DNA of 64,000 nt from Arthrobacter sp. DWC3 (GTDB taxonomy: Bacteria > Actinomycetota > Actinomycetes > Actinomycetales > Micrococcaceae): the NCBI RefSeq assembly GCF_002929375.1, contig NZ_PJIP01000002.1, forward strand, positions 329,470-393,469, given 5' to 3'. This document shows, in pieces, positions 42,313 through 50,275 of the stretch (position 1 is its first letter; the number at the start of each line of letters is the position of its first letter). The notes under the pieces are model-generated. The model did no database searches. It saw only the letters and a list, made by a program, of their open reading frames with translations, and was not told where the DNA came from. A program made the translations under genes and the position numbers.

Positions 42313-43359
42313 TTATGAGGTTTGTGCAGAAATGTCGCATGCAAGTGCAGCGTAAAGAAGTGGCGACTTTGGTGCCGATTGTGCCTCACTCGCTACATGG
42401 ATTCGGTAGGGATCTACAAGCGCGAGAGCTGCAGCGCCGAGTGCGAAGGCGGTAGACAAAAGTGATCCTCCGGCGGTCAGGGCGCTTGCAGAGGCTAACC
42501 CTGCAGCCGTCACCGCGCCGATGTTCGCTTGCGTCGCACCTTTCCACCCCTTCGTTCGCATTCCCGCTTCTAGTTGAAGTGACGCATCATATACTTCTGC
42601 ACGCATCGATCTAATTCGGATACTCAGTTCGTGGTCGATAAGATCATCGTCGCTGGTGCTACGAGCTAAGGACATTAGTTGCGTGTCCATGTAGTCTCGG
42701 CAAATCTGCAGTTCGGCTTTGTGCTTATCCTTGAATTCTGCCAGTTGATAAGGTTTGACTAAACCAGACGGACAAGGCAAACCATCTTTGATGACGCGGA
42801 ATCGCAGCGACTCGAGTTTCTGTTTTTGATTGATCCCCAAGGAGAGATCAGCAACGTGCTTAGAGGAGTCGGTCACAGGTGTCATACCAGGGTTCTTTCC
42901 GCTGATAACCCCCGCCAGGTAGGCCATGAAGGCTTTGGCTGTAACCTCCTCCACCATGTACCAATTACCCCAGTGATTTCCTGCTGCACTGCGAGCAAGT
43001 CCCATGCTCTTCAATTCTTTGAAGATGCTGTAAGACATCTTCCCCCCGTGAATTTCGATCCATCTCGGAGCGGTGGCATTTGTCCGAGGCTCACATAATT
43101 CGAGAAATGTCGATTCGAAGCCGTTGCGATCGACTCCTCGAAGTGCCCTGTCCGGGGAAACGTGGCGCACGAGCCCAAGGCGAAGAAATTCGTGCATTTC
43201 CTGGCCTGGGGATGCGCGATAGTCCTCAGGGGTGATCGTGGCGACATCGTCCCAGTAGAGAAGTACCCGAGTGAGCCAGTCTGATTTCGGCGCGCTCATG
43301 TACGGGTGGTACAGCGCAGTATTCACTACTGCGGGTTGATGCGAAGTCGTGTAGGGCAC
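42313..43359 (-). CDS. DUF6236-like protein with hydrophobic C terminus
   Basis: A 348-residue protein, usually beginning near VNTALYHPYMSAPKSDWLTR. The segment ALYHPYM....DWL....LYWDDVATITPEDY matches DUF6236, a family of unknown function. The middle is helical and charged (DKHKAELQICRDYMDTQLM). The C-terminal 70 residues hold a long Ala/Gly-rich hydrophobic stretch (GAVTAAGLASASALTAGGSL, then TAFALGAAALALVDPYRIHV) that could insert into or permeate a membrane. The upstream codons (MPYTTSHQPAV) are optional, and the true start may be ATG or GTG nearer VNTALYH. It is convergent with the glycosylase block. Location in the island suggests a defence or effector role, unproven. Confidence 0.65.
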   Translation of the reverse strand: MPYTTSHQPAVVNTALYHPYMSAPKSDWLTRVLLYWDDVATITPEDYRASPGQEMHEFLRLGLVRHVSPDRALRGVDRNGFESTFLELCEPRTNATAPRWIEIHGGKMSYSIFKELKSMGLARSAAGNHWGNWYMVEEVTAKAFMAYLAGVISGKNPGMTPVTDSSKHVADLSLGINQKQKLESLRFRVIKDGLPCPSGLVKPYQLAEFKDKHKAELQICRDYMDTQLMSLARSTSDDDLIDHELSIRIRSMRAEVYDASLQLEAGMRTKGWKGATQANIGAVTAAGLASASALTAGGSLLSTAFALGAAALALVDPYRIHVASEAQSAPKSPLLYAALACDISAQTS

Positions 43360-43845
43360 TACAGGATCATGTCAGATCGGAGGCGTGACCTCATATGGTT
43401 GCGCTTTGGCCTCTTGGGATAGAGCAGCAGAGGCTTCCAGCTTCGCGCTAGGCGTCAGTACCGCAGTTGTGACCGCCGGCTCGTACGCCCACTCCTCTGG
43501 GTCAGAACAAGCAGTACGCCAAGAACCACGAAGAGTTTGTAGCAGGAGAACGCCTGGTCGTTCTCAGGCGAAGAATTGGCCGCTGTACACCTTCGCTCTC
43601 GTGCCTGAGATTCCTTGAGATGTAAGCCACGCCTGCATACCACCGCCGCCCCTTAGCTTCACTGCAATTTCACACCAGAGAGTTGGCAGTACCGCCGAAA
43701 GGTGTCATATGCGCTGTATCGGCGACAACACCAAGAGGACCGGCTACCGCCATGCGGACGCAGATCCTAGCGGCACGGAATGCCGTGCTGCTCTCGATCT
43801 CGAACCTCACAGCGGGGTCGAAACCGAGCACCTTCGCCTCCGGAG
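43360..43845. other. Island-chromosome border region
   Basis: 486 bases between the DUF6236-like gene and the end of the glycosyltransferase gene. The left half has no coding character. In the right half the minus strand (43670-43840) reads VLGFDPAVRFEIESSTAFRA then ARICVRMAVAGPLGVVADTA, a gene tail I cannot name. GC content rises from here, and all genes to the right look like core chromosome. The island edge is probably between 43.65 and 43.85 kb. Confidence 0.45.
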
Positions 43846-44688
43846 TCAGGAGCCGACGGGTGCGCCCAGGGTGTCGGCCATCTTCCACCAGAGCCGGTTC
43901 ACCTCGACGTACCGGTCGGTGGGGTCGAGCGGCTTCGCCCACGGCTTGTCGATGATGTAGTGGATGTTCTTCACCGCCGCCGGATCCCAGACCGACGGGT
44001 GCTGGTGCTGCAGGGTCTTCGGCGCGTTGTACACGTAGGGCAGCGGCTGCCAGCGGTCGCGGTAGAACTCGTTGAGGAAGTCCTGTTCGGCGAACGGGTA
44101 GTGCGACAGGTCATCCACGCCTGCCAGCCGCCCCACCATGTCGGCGAGGACTGCCGCGTCGGGCGACAACACGAGGAAGCCGCCGTTCAGGTAGTTGTCC
44201 GTCGCGCCCGGTTCGGTGACGTGGTCCCCGCCCCGGCAGTGCGTGTAGAAGCAGGTCTCGGGTGTCCAGCTCGGCGGATAGCTCGCGATCCGGTTGGGGT
44301 TGCACCGGCAGGCGTGGCAGGCGGCAATGGTGCCGTCGGCCAGGTCCAGCGAGAACAGCTCGTCCATGTTCCGGGTCACCAGCATGTCGGCGTCCAGGAA
44401 GACGACGCGCTCGAACTCCGTGAGGCCCCAGACTGCCAGCTTGGTCCACACCTCCGCGAATCGGGAGTTGGCGTAGCTGTCCGCCGATCCCCCGGCCGGA
44501 CGTAACGGTGCCACGTCGCGCAGGAGGCACCCGTCGTCCTGCAGGAGGCGCCGGGCCTGCTCGTCGATCCCCTCGGTCACCATGACCACGAGGGGGGCGG
44601 TGCTGCCGGAGGCCGCGAGCGAGGCCCGTAGCGTCCGGACCCCGATCAGGTAGTCGGGTTGAGTCAGCAAGGTCACCCAGGCGTTCAT
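43846..44688 (-). CDS. Family 8 glycosyltransferase (glycogenin-like)
   Basis: A 280-residue GT-A protein beginning MNAWVTLLTQPDYLIGVRTL. The DxD nucleotide-sugar/metal site is VVFLDADMLV (D99-D101). ATDNYLNGGFLVLSPD and SHYPFAEQDFLNEFY are characteristic GT8 elements around the acceptor site, and HYIIDKPWAKPL is the late His/Lys motif. It transfers a sugar from UDP- or GDP-sugar to an unknown acceptor. It follows the lactone oxidase gene on the same strand (33-base gap) and abuts the island border. It looks complete. Confidence 0.9.
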   Translation of the reverse strand: MNAWVTLLTQPDYLIGVRTLRASLAASGSTAPLVVMVTEGIDEQARRLLQDDGCLLRDVAPLRPAGGSADSYANSRFAEVWTKLAVWGLTEFERVVFLDADMLVTRNMDELFSLDLADGTIAACHACRCNPNRIASYPPSWTPETCFYTHCRGGDHVTEPGATDNYLNGGFLVLSPDAAVLADMVGRLAGVDDLSHYPFAEQDFLNEFYRDRWQPLPYVYNAPKTLQHQHPSVWDPAAVKNIHYIIDKPWAKPLDPTDRYVEVNRLWWKMADTLGAPVGS

Positions 44689-44721
44689 CGGTGGTGTTCC
44701 TGTCCTAGTAGCGGGGTCGGG

Positions 44722-46104
44722 TCAGTCGAGGAGCGCATCGGTGAAGGCGTTCGCGAACCTGTGCTCGGGGTCCAGCGTCTCGCGCACCCGGCGGAAGGCT
44801 TCCCATTGGGGGTAGAGCGCGGGCCAGTCGTAGAGGGACTCGTCGAAGTACTTGCCCCAGTGGGGACGGCCGCCCTCCTCGGCCAGGGCCCGTTCCACAG
44901 CCCGGAGGAAGCTGTTTCCCTCCTCGGACAGCGAACCGTCGGCCGCGTAGTAGACCACGAAGCCGAAGTAGCAGGTGTCCTGGCCGTGGGACGGGCTCAG
45001 CCATCCCTCGGACGCGCCGGTGCAGCGGAGGATCACCGGGTAGTGCATGCGGGGACGCGTTTCCGCATGCCAGTCCTTGATCTTCCTGATCACCGCTCCG
45101 GCCTGCGCCAGGGGGATGCCGATCTCGACATTGATCTGGGGGGTCGCAATCCCCTTGCAGAACACCTGGTAGATGTCACCCGTGACGTCGGTGAAGTCCC
45201 GGAAGCGCGACACCGTGCGGAGCGACTTGCCGTTGTCGGCGACGCCCTTGCTGTCGTCGCGGAGGTGCTGCAGCGTTGCCTCGATGGTGCTGTTCATGGA
45301 CGTATCGGTCGTCGCGTACTCCACGAGCTGACTGCCGCCGGCCCGATACCGCGACACCTCGTCGTCGGACGCCTCGTTGGCGGTCCACACCTGGACCTGG
45401 TTCTCCTGCGGGAACCACCACGCCTTGACCAGGATGTTCTCCCGGTTCCAGGTCTCCAGGTCCGTCTCGAGCGTGCCCGCGTCGACGGCCTTCTTCACGC
45501 AGGTGTAGATCACCGACTCCCGCGCACGCAACGTCACGGCGGCGATCACGCCCAGTGAACCGAGACCGAGCTGGACGGCGGGGAAGTCCGGGTGGTCACG
45601 GTCGAACTCCGCGACCGTGCCGTCGGCCAGCACCATGCGGATGGCTACCGCGGCGCCGGCGATCGAGCTCTGCTGCAGGCCCTGGCCGTGGGTCCCGGTG
45701 GACAGGGCGCCGGCCAGTGTCTGCTCGGCGATCACCCCGGGTGAGGCGTCGAGCATCTGCCCCCGCGCGGTGAGGAACGCGTACACCTCGGCCAGGGAGG
45801 TGGAACCGGCGAAGGTCGCGGTGTCATCGGTGCTGGAGATCAGGCCGCTCAGCCTGCTCAGGTCCAGGAGCGTGCCGGCTCCGTCCGCGACCTCGATCAT
45901 CCTGCCGGGCGACATCCGGCTCCCGATCATCCGGACCCGGCCGTCACTGGTGGACAGGAATTCGCACAGCTCCGCCTCGGTCGCCGGCGCGACGATCGAG
46001 CCGGGCACGCCCAGCCGGGAGTTCCTGGCCCAGTTGCGGAGCCGGGTGTCCTCGCCGGTGAGCTCCGGCTCCTGGTGGGGGTAGGTGAGCTGTGTGATGG
46101 CCAT
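44722..46104 (-). CDS. FAD-linked sugar-lactone oxidase (D-arabinono/L-gulono-1,4-lactone oxidase-like)
   Basis: A 460-residue protein. ATG 46104 is preferred because CAGGAG lies 7 bases upstream; longer frames add unconvincing residues. The N-terminal FAD-binding PCMH domain has RNWARN, VPGSIVAPATEAEL, RMIGSRMSP, GVIAEQTLAGALSTGTHGQG and LGSLGVIAAVTLRA. The C-terminal ALO domain includes WFPQENQVQVW, YPVILRCTGASEGWLSPSHG and the closing HWGKYFD, AFRRVRETLDPEHRFAN, normal for aldonolactone oxidases. The expected His for covalent FAD attachment is not obvious, so cofactor linkage may be non-covalent. It is transcribed with the GT8 gene and diverges from the dehydrogenase at 46274. Confidence 0.88.
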   Translation of the reverse strand: MAITQLTYPHQEPELTGEDTRLRNWARNSRLGVPGSIVAPATEAELCEFLSTSDGRVRMIGSRMSPGRMIEVADGAGTLLDLSRLSGLISSTDDTATFAGSTSLAEVYAFLTARGQMLDASPGVIAEQTLAGALSTGTHGQGLQQSSIAGAAVAIRMVLADGTVAEFDRDHPDFPAVQLGLGSLGVIAAVTLRARESVIYTCVKKAVDAGTLETDLETWNRENILVKAWWFPQENQVQVWTANEASDDEVSRYRAGGSQLVEYATTDTSMNSTIEATLQHLRDDSKGVADNGKSLRTVSRFRDFTDVTGDIYQVFCKGIATPQINVEIGIPLAQAGAVIRKIKDWHAETRPRMHYPVILRCTGASEGWLSPSHGQDTCYFGFVVYYAADGSLSEEGNSFLRAVERALAEEGGRPHWGKYFDESLYDWPALYPQWEAFRRVRETLDPEHRFANAFTDALLD

Positions 46105-46273
46105 GACGCGTCTCCTGTAGAAGTTCGGTTCTGCCTTCGAAGCCGCACCGACGGGCGCGGCTGATCCATCGGGCACGGGTGTTTCCCGGCACCGTGGATG
46201 AATTTCTCAGTTCTGTAGAAGTCCTGTTTTCACCATAGCCCTGCCTCGTCAAAGGGATGTCTACACTGACAAA

Positions 46274-47188
46274 ATGACTGTCGTATGCGTACCCGACTCG
46301 AATGCCCGGAAGCTCCTCGGAGCCCTTCCCGACGAGGTGGAGGTGATCGTCTGGGACGGCGAGGGCGAGAAGCCCGAGCGCCTGGCGGAGACCGTCTTCT
46401 GGGTGCCGCAGGTCGAGGACTCCACCGACCTCGCCGAGAAGTTCGCCGCCATGCCGAAGCTCGAGGTCACCCAGCTGACGAGTGCCGGCGTGGAGGACAT
46501 CCTCGAGCACGTCCCGGACGGTGTGACGCTGTGCAGCGCACGTGGCGTGCACGGCCCGGCCGTCGCCGAACTGGTCCTGGCCGTCGTCCTGGCCACGCTG
46601 CGTCGGCTGCCCCACTTCGGTGAAGCGCAGCGACAGGGCCGATGGGATCCGATGGAGGCCGACGACCTGCGCGACAAGCGCGTGCTGATCATCGGCGCCG
46701 GTGACCTCGGAGAGCAGACCGCCCGCCGCCTGCGGAGCTTCGACGCCGTTCCCGTGCTCGTGGCGCACACGGCACGGGACGGCATCCACGCGACCTCGGA
46801 ACTGCCGGGCCTGCTGCCCGAGGCCGACGTGGTGGTGCTGACCGTTCCGCTCACCGCGGACACCACAGGTCTCGTCGACGCGGAGTTCCTGTCGCGGATG
46901 CCCGACGGCGCCCTGCTGGTCAACGTGGCGCGCGGCAAGGTCGTGGACACCTCGGCGCTGCTCACGGAACTGACGTCCGGGCGGCTGCGCGCCGCCCTGG
47001 ACGTGATGGAGCCGGAGCCCCTCCCAGCTGACCACCCGCTGTGGAACGCGCCCAACCTGATCATCACCCCGCACGCCGCCGGTTCGATAGCGCAGTCCGG
47101 CCCACGGGCCTTCGCGCTGGTCAACGCGCAAGTGCGTCGCTACGTGGCCGGCGAGGACCTCGTCAACGTGGTGAAGGGCGCCCACTGA
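46274..47188 (+). CDS. D-isomer-specific 2-hydroxyacid dehydrogenase
   Basis: A 304-residue NAD(P)-dependent oxidoreductase. Rossmann motif VLIIGAGDLGEQTARRL, VVVLTVPLTADTTGLVD, VNVARGKVVDTSAL with the substrate-binding Arg, and the catalytic triad completed by ALDVMEPEPLPADHPLW (Glu) and LIITPHAAGS (His). It reduces a 2-oxoacid or oxidises a D-2-hydroxyacid; the exact substrate cannot be told from sequence. Slightly shorter than typical members (about 310-330), but complete. Divergent from the lactone oxidase gene and convergent with the glycosyltransferase at 47193. Confidence 0.92.
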   Translation: MTVVCVPDSNARKLLGALPDEVEVIVWDGEGEKPERLAETVFWVPQVEDSTDLAEKFAAMPKLEVTQLTSAGVEDILEHVPDGVTLCSARGVHGPAVAELVLAVVLATLRRLPHFGEAQRQGRWDPMEADDLRDKRVLIIGAGDLGEQTARRLRSFDAVPVLVAHTARDGIHATSELPGLLPEADVVVLTVPLTADTTGLVDAEFLSRMPDGALLVNVARGKVVDTSALLTELTSGRLRAALDVMEPEPLPADHPLWNAPNLIITPHAAGSIAQSGPRAFALVNAQVRRYVAGEDLVNVVKGAH

Positions 47189-47192
47189 TCCC

Positions 47193-48218
47193 TCACGCAT
47201 ACGCTGTGAAGTGCGGACCGAGGGTGTCGAGCCAGGCGACCGGATGCACGGCCACGGCGTCGGCGCCGGGCCGGGCCCACGCGGCCGCGACCGCCTCCTC
47301 CAGCGCCGCTCCGGTCCGGGTGAACGGGTAGCGGTCGAGCACCCAGCGGCGGTTCGCCGCGCGGACCGGCGCCAGGGAGTCGAGGTCCTGGATCAGGTCC
47401 GCCACCCGGTCGCGGATCAGCAGCGGTCGCTGGTCCGGGACCCGCCACGCGCCGGGCGCCTCGAACAGCTCGTGCCCGCCACCGCCGTCGTACCCGACCA
47501 CGAGACAGCCCGACGCCAATGCCTCGGCGACCGGCAAACCGTAGCTCTCGGTGTGCCCGAGGGCGACGAAGACCGCCGAGCCCGTCAGGGTGGCCGCCAC
47601 CTCCACCCGCGGGGCCTGAACCAGTTCCACCAGCTCCACCCCCGAGAGCCGTGGCTCGTCGGCCAGCAGCCGCTTCAGCAGCGAGGCCTCCCGCGGCCGC
47701 TTCTTGGGGAACCAGCTCACCCGCAGTCGCCCGGCTGCGCCTGGGGCGAACAGCTCGCCGTCGACCGGGTTGGGCACCACGCTCACGGGCAGTCCGGGCA
47801 GCGCGGCGGACAGCACGTCGCGGCTCTCCGCGGACACCACCCAGATGGCGGGCGCCGGCGACCAGCCAGGGAAGTCATCACCGGGGGAGCCGGCGGCGAA
47901 GGTGTAGAAGTGGTTCTGGTTGAAGATGACCTTGCGCGCTCCGGGTGCCGGATCGCGGCCCTGGACGGTCGGGGTCTCCGGCAGCACCAGGAGGTCGTCG
48001 GCGCCGATCGCAGTGGTGGCGCCGAACAGCATCGGCACGTCGTCGGCGATCCAGTCGGTGCGGTCGTCCGTATCGGGCAGCCACAACCAGGCCTCGTGGC
48101 CGCGCTCACGCAGCAGCCGGACGTGCTGGGTCATCACGTGCACGCCGCCGCTGTGGTGGCGCGTGGCGAACCCCGCGTAGACGATCCGCCCCGGAGCCCG
48201 TCCGGGAGTGCTCACCAT
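47193..48218 (-). CDS. GT-B glycosyltransferase (GT4-like)
   Basis: A 341-residue protein from ATG 48218, which overlaps the end of the GT2 gene by 7 bases (ATGGTGA). The N-terminal lobe has GRIVYAGFATRHHSGGVHVM and HVRLLRERGHEAWLWLP. The C-terminal lobe carries the donor-binding segment AVFVALGHTESYGLPVAEAL and ASGCLVVGYDGGGGHELFEA, matching the E-x7-E motif of GT4 enzymes. VSVVPNPVDGELFAPG sits between the lobes. Paired with the GT2 gene, it probably builds a cell-surface or secreted glycan. Confidence 0.85.
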   Translation of the reverse strand: MVSTPGRAPGRIVYAGFATRHHSGGVHVMTQHVRLLRERGHEAWLWLPDTDDRTDWIADDVPMLFGATTAIGADDLLVLPETPTVQGRDPAPGARKVIFNQNHFYTFAAGSPGDDFPGWSPAPAIWVVSAESRDVLSAALPGLPVSVVPNPVDGELFAPGAAGRLRVSWFPKKRPREASLLKRLLADEPRLSGVELVELVQAPRVEVAATLTGSAVFVALGHTESYGLPVAEALASGCLVVGYDGGGGHELFEAPGAWRVPDQRPLLIRDRVADLIQDLDSLAPVRAANRRWVLDRYPFTRTGAALEEAVAAAWARPGADAVAVHPVAWLDTLGPHFTAYA

Positions 48219-49024
48219 GCCGGAGCCGTCAGGTACCAGGACGCGCCGCTCCCGGTGTTGTGGGCGGGGAACGAGTCCGGGCCGAGCCCGACGTCGGCCC
48301 GCCACCCGTCGCCCCACTTGGTGTCCAGACCGTGGAGGATCTCCGCCCGGTTGCCCTCGGAGCTCTGGCCGGTCCGGTTCATCGTCTGCCGCCGCAGGTG
48401 CGAGACGTAGGCGCCTTCCGTGACCACGCACCGCAGGCCTGCCGCCCGCACGCGGATCGCCAGGTCGATGTCCGCGCCGTAGCCGTGCCGCGGGAAGGTG
48501 ACCTCGTCGAGACCCCCCAGTTCGACGACGGGGGGCACGGCGAACGCTAGGGCGGTGCCGTCACAGAAGTCGACGTCGCGCAGCACGTTGCGCGGGACGT
48601 ACTCCGCGGCGGTACCCGGGATCGCAGAGGCCCGCTGGTGGAGCCAGAAATCGTCGTAGCAGGCCGCCGCGAGCGCGATGTCGTCCGCCGTGGAGAAAGG
48701 CGCGAGCAATCCGTCGAGGAACCCGGATGAGAGCCGGATGTCGTTGTTCAGCACCACGCAGATCGCATGGCCGGCGCGCGACGCCGTCTGCAGGGCCCAG
48801 TTCGCGGCGCCGATCCACCGCAGGTTACGCCCTGGGCGGTGGACCTCGATGCGCCCCTGCGGGAGCACGTAGTCACCGGCGTTGTCGACCACCACGATGC
48901 GCAGGGCAGGGTCGAGGTCGCTCCCGTCGCGGCACAGGTCACGCACCACCGCATCGGTCAGCTCCGGCGAACCGAATGCGGGTATGACCACCAGGGCCGA
49001 CGCGGCGGTCGTCGAGGGGCTCAC
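48212..49024 (-). CDS. Family 2 glycosyltransferase
   Basis: A 270-residue protein. GTG 49024 (VSPSTTAASALVVIPAFGS) is chosen because the GT-A fold begins with ALVVIPAFGSPEL; longer upstream frames lack a fold. Then RIVVVDNAGDY, NLRWIGAANWALQTAS, and the DxD-type VVLNNDIRLSSGFL, followed by GGLDEVTFPRHGYGADIDLA (the ED-like acceptor site) and RVRAAGLRCVVTEGAYVSHL. This order is that of rhamnosyltransferase-like GT2 enzymes. The start overlaps the end of a small upstream frame (49021-49254) by GTGA and the end overlaps the GT4 gene. Confidence 0.87.
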   Translation of the reverse strand: MSPSTTAASALVVIPAFGSPELTDAVVRDLCRDGSDLDPALRIVVVDNAGDYVLPQGRIEVHRPGRNLRWIGAANWALQTASRAGHAICVVLNNDIRLSSGFLDGLLAPFSTADDIALAAACYDDFWLHQRASAIPGTAAEYVPRNVLRDVDFCDGTALAFAVPPVVELGGLDEVTFPRHGYGADIDLAIRVRAAGLRCVVTEGAYVSHLRRQTMNRTGQSSEGNRAEILHGLDTKWGDGWRADVGLGPDSFPAHNTGSGASWYLTAPAW

Positions 49025-49254
49025 TGGGCGGCGCGGGCGGCGCGGCCCCCGCGGTCGCCGTTCAAGGTGATGATCAACATCGGTTCCCGTCGGGTCAGGT
49101 GGACGTGTGCCACGGCAGCGAAGACTACGAAGTAGTTCTGCCAGGCCCAGCGAAAGGATTGCTCTTTCTTGTGTGACGTGCCCCACGCGGCCGAAGGCAG
49201 ATGCTCGACCAACCGGACCGGCTCGCGTGATGGGCCACGGAGGAGCTCGAGCAC
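49021..49254 (-). CDS. Small uncertain protein upstream of the GT2 gene
   Basis: A minus-strand frame with good coding character (PVRLVEHLPSAAWGTSHKKE, QSFRWAWQNYFVVFAAVAHV, HLTRREPMLIITLNG) that ends GTGA at the GT2 start. The frame is open further upstream, past 49400, without a clear start; GTG 49254 gives 77 residues. It may be a small co-translated protein, or the decayed end of a larger gene. No family recognised. Confidence 0.35.
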   Translation of the reverse strand: MLELLRGPSREPVRLVEHLPSAAWGTSHKKEQSFRWAWQNYFVVFAAVAHVHLTRREPMLIITLNGDRGGRAARAAQ

Positions 49255-49871
49255 CCGGAATCCCTGGCGCGGGTAGTCGTCCTCATCCCCCCAGGGGCGG
49301 TCGGCGGCTCCGGGACTCTCGGCGGTGACACTATCGCCGGCTGTCTCGCGTCGGTGTCCCCAACGGGTTCGACCGTACTGGCGACTAGAGGGGCGGGCGC
49401 CGGCCGGGAAGCGACAGGTACCTACCCTTCTGCCTTGGTAGAAGGGTGGGTATCTGCAAGGCTGCGCCCACTCTGCTCGCCGCGAGCTCCTAGGCCGCCT
49501 CTCTGTCGATGACTGGCGGCAGTGAGGGCAGCGTCAGGACCGGGGCGGAACGGCGCTCACGCAGGGCTACCTGAATCGGCAGGGGCGGCATCAGCCGGCC
49601 CCACTCGATGATCTCGAGGGTCCGCCGGCACTGCGGGACGGGCGTCTTCGAGTTTGCGTCGTGGTATTCGCCGGGGTGGGTGATCATGGCTGGCTTCTCT
49701 TGCTGGTGATGAGTCCGTCCACAGGCTATTCGTTGCCGGTGACACTTGGGCGACGTACCGCCGGGGTGAAAATGGTCATCACGGCGGCGATCACAGGCGG
49801 CCGGTGGGCGCTCAGGCAGGCTCGGTGATGCCGGTGATCATTCGGTTCAGGTCGGCGCCGAGGCGCGACCT
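49255..49871. other. Intergenic region with a hairpin and one possible tiny gene
   Basis: 617 bases. At 49424-49447 ACCCTTCT pairs with AGAAGGGT across an 8-base loop. A minus-strand 65-codon frame (49490-49687, beginning MITHPGEYHDANSKTP) has a weak ribosome-binding site and ordinary composition, so I do not list it as a gene. Right of 49700 the sequence leads into the nitrilase fragment. Confidence 0.4.
49424..49447. other. 8-bp inverted repeat
   Basis: ACCCTTCT/AGAAGGGT with loop GCCTTGGT, in the leader region of the small ORF upstream of the GT2 gene. It could be an operator or a short terminator; no T-tract is present. Confidence 0.4.
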
Positions 49872-50159
49872 ATGAGGTGGTACACGGGCGCTCCGGAGCA
49901 CACTTACAACGCCGACCGAATCTCCACCCTGCTCGTGCCGGCCCGGGCCCTCGAGGACGGCGTCTACATCGCCTACGCCAACCACACGGCATCGGACGTC
50001 ACTGGGTTGAGCTGCATCGCAGGGCCCTACTGGACATTCCTCGGCCTCGCGGGGCACGGCGAGGAACTGCTGTTGGCCGACATCGACCGCGCGGAGGTAC
50101 AGCGCGCCCGGGAGCTCGACACCTACCTCACCTGCCGGCGGCCCGACCTCTTCATCTGA
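49872..50159 (+). pseudogene. Carbon-nitrogen hydrolase (nitrilase-like), C-terminal fragment
   Basis: The 95-residue frame reads RWYTGAPEHTYNADRISTLL, ARALEDGVYIAYANHTASDV, LSCIAGPYWTFLGLAGHGEE and LLLADIDRAEVQRARELDTY, which is the last third of a nitrilase/amidohydrolase fold (A..RA.ENGVY....N). The catalytic Glu-Lys-Cys triad lies in the missing N-terminal part. No N-terminal portion was found upstream. The gene has been truncated. Confidence 0.75.
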
Positions 50160-50275
50160 TTCGCCCGCCGCGTCCTCGCGCGCACATGGTCGGGAGGCGT
50201 TCGTTGTCCGAAGGTCTTGCTACATTCTGACCAGCGCGGGATCCGTCCCCGCGCACCATTGATGCCGGGGGCACC

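Noticed and set aside
49490-49687. Possible 65-residue protein
   Set aside because: Weak ribosome-binding site and no coding character beyond being open.
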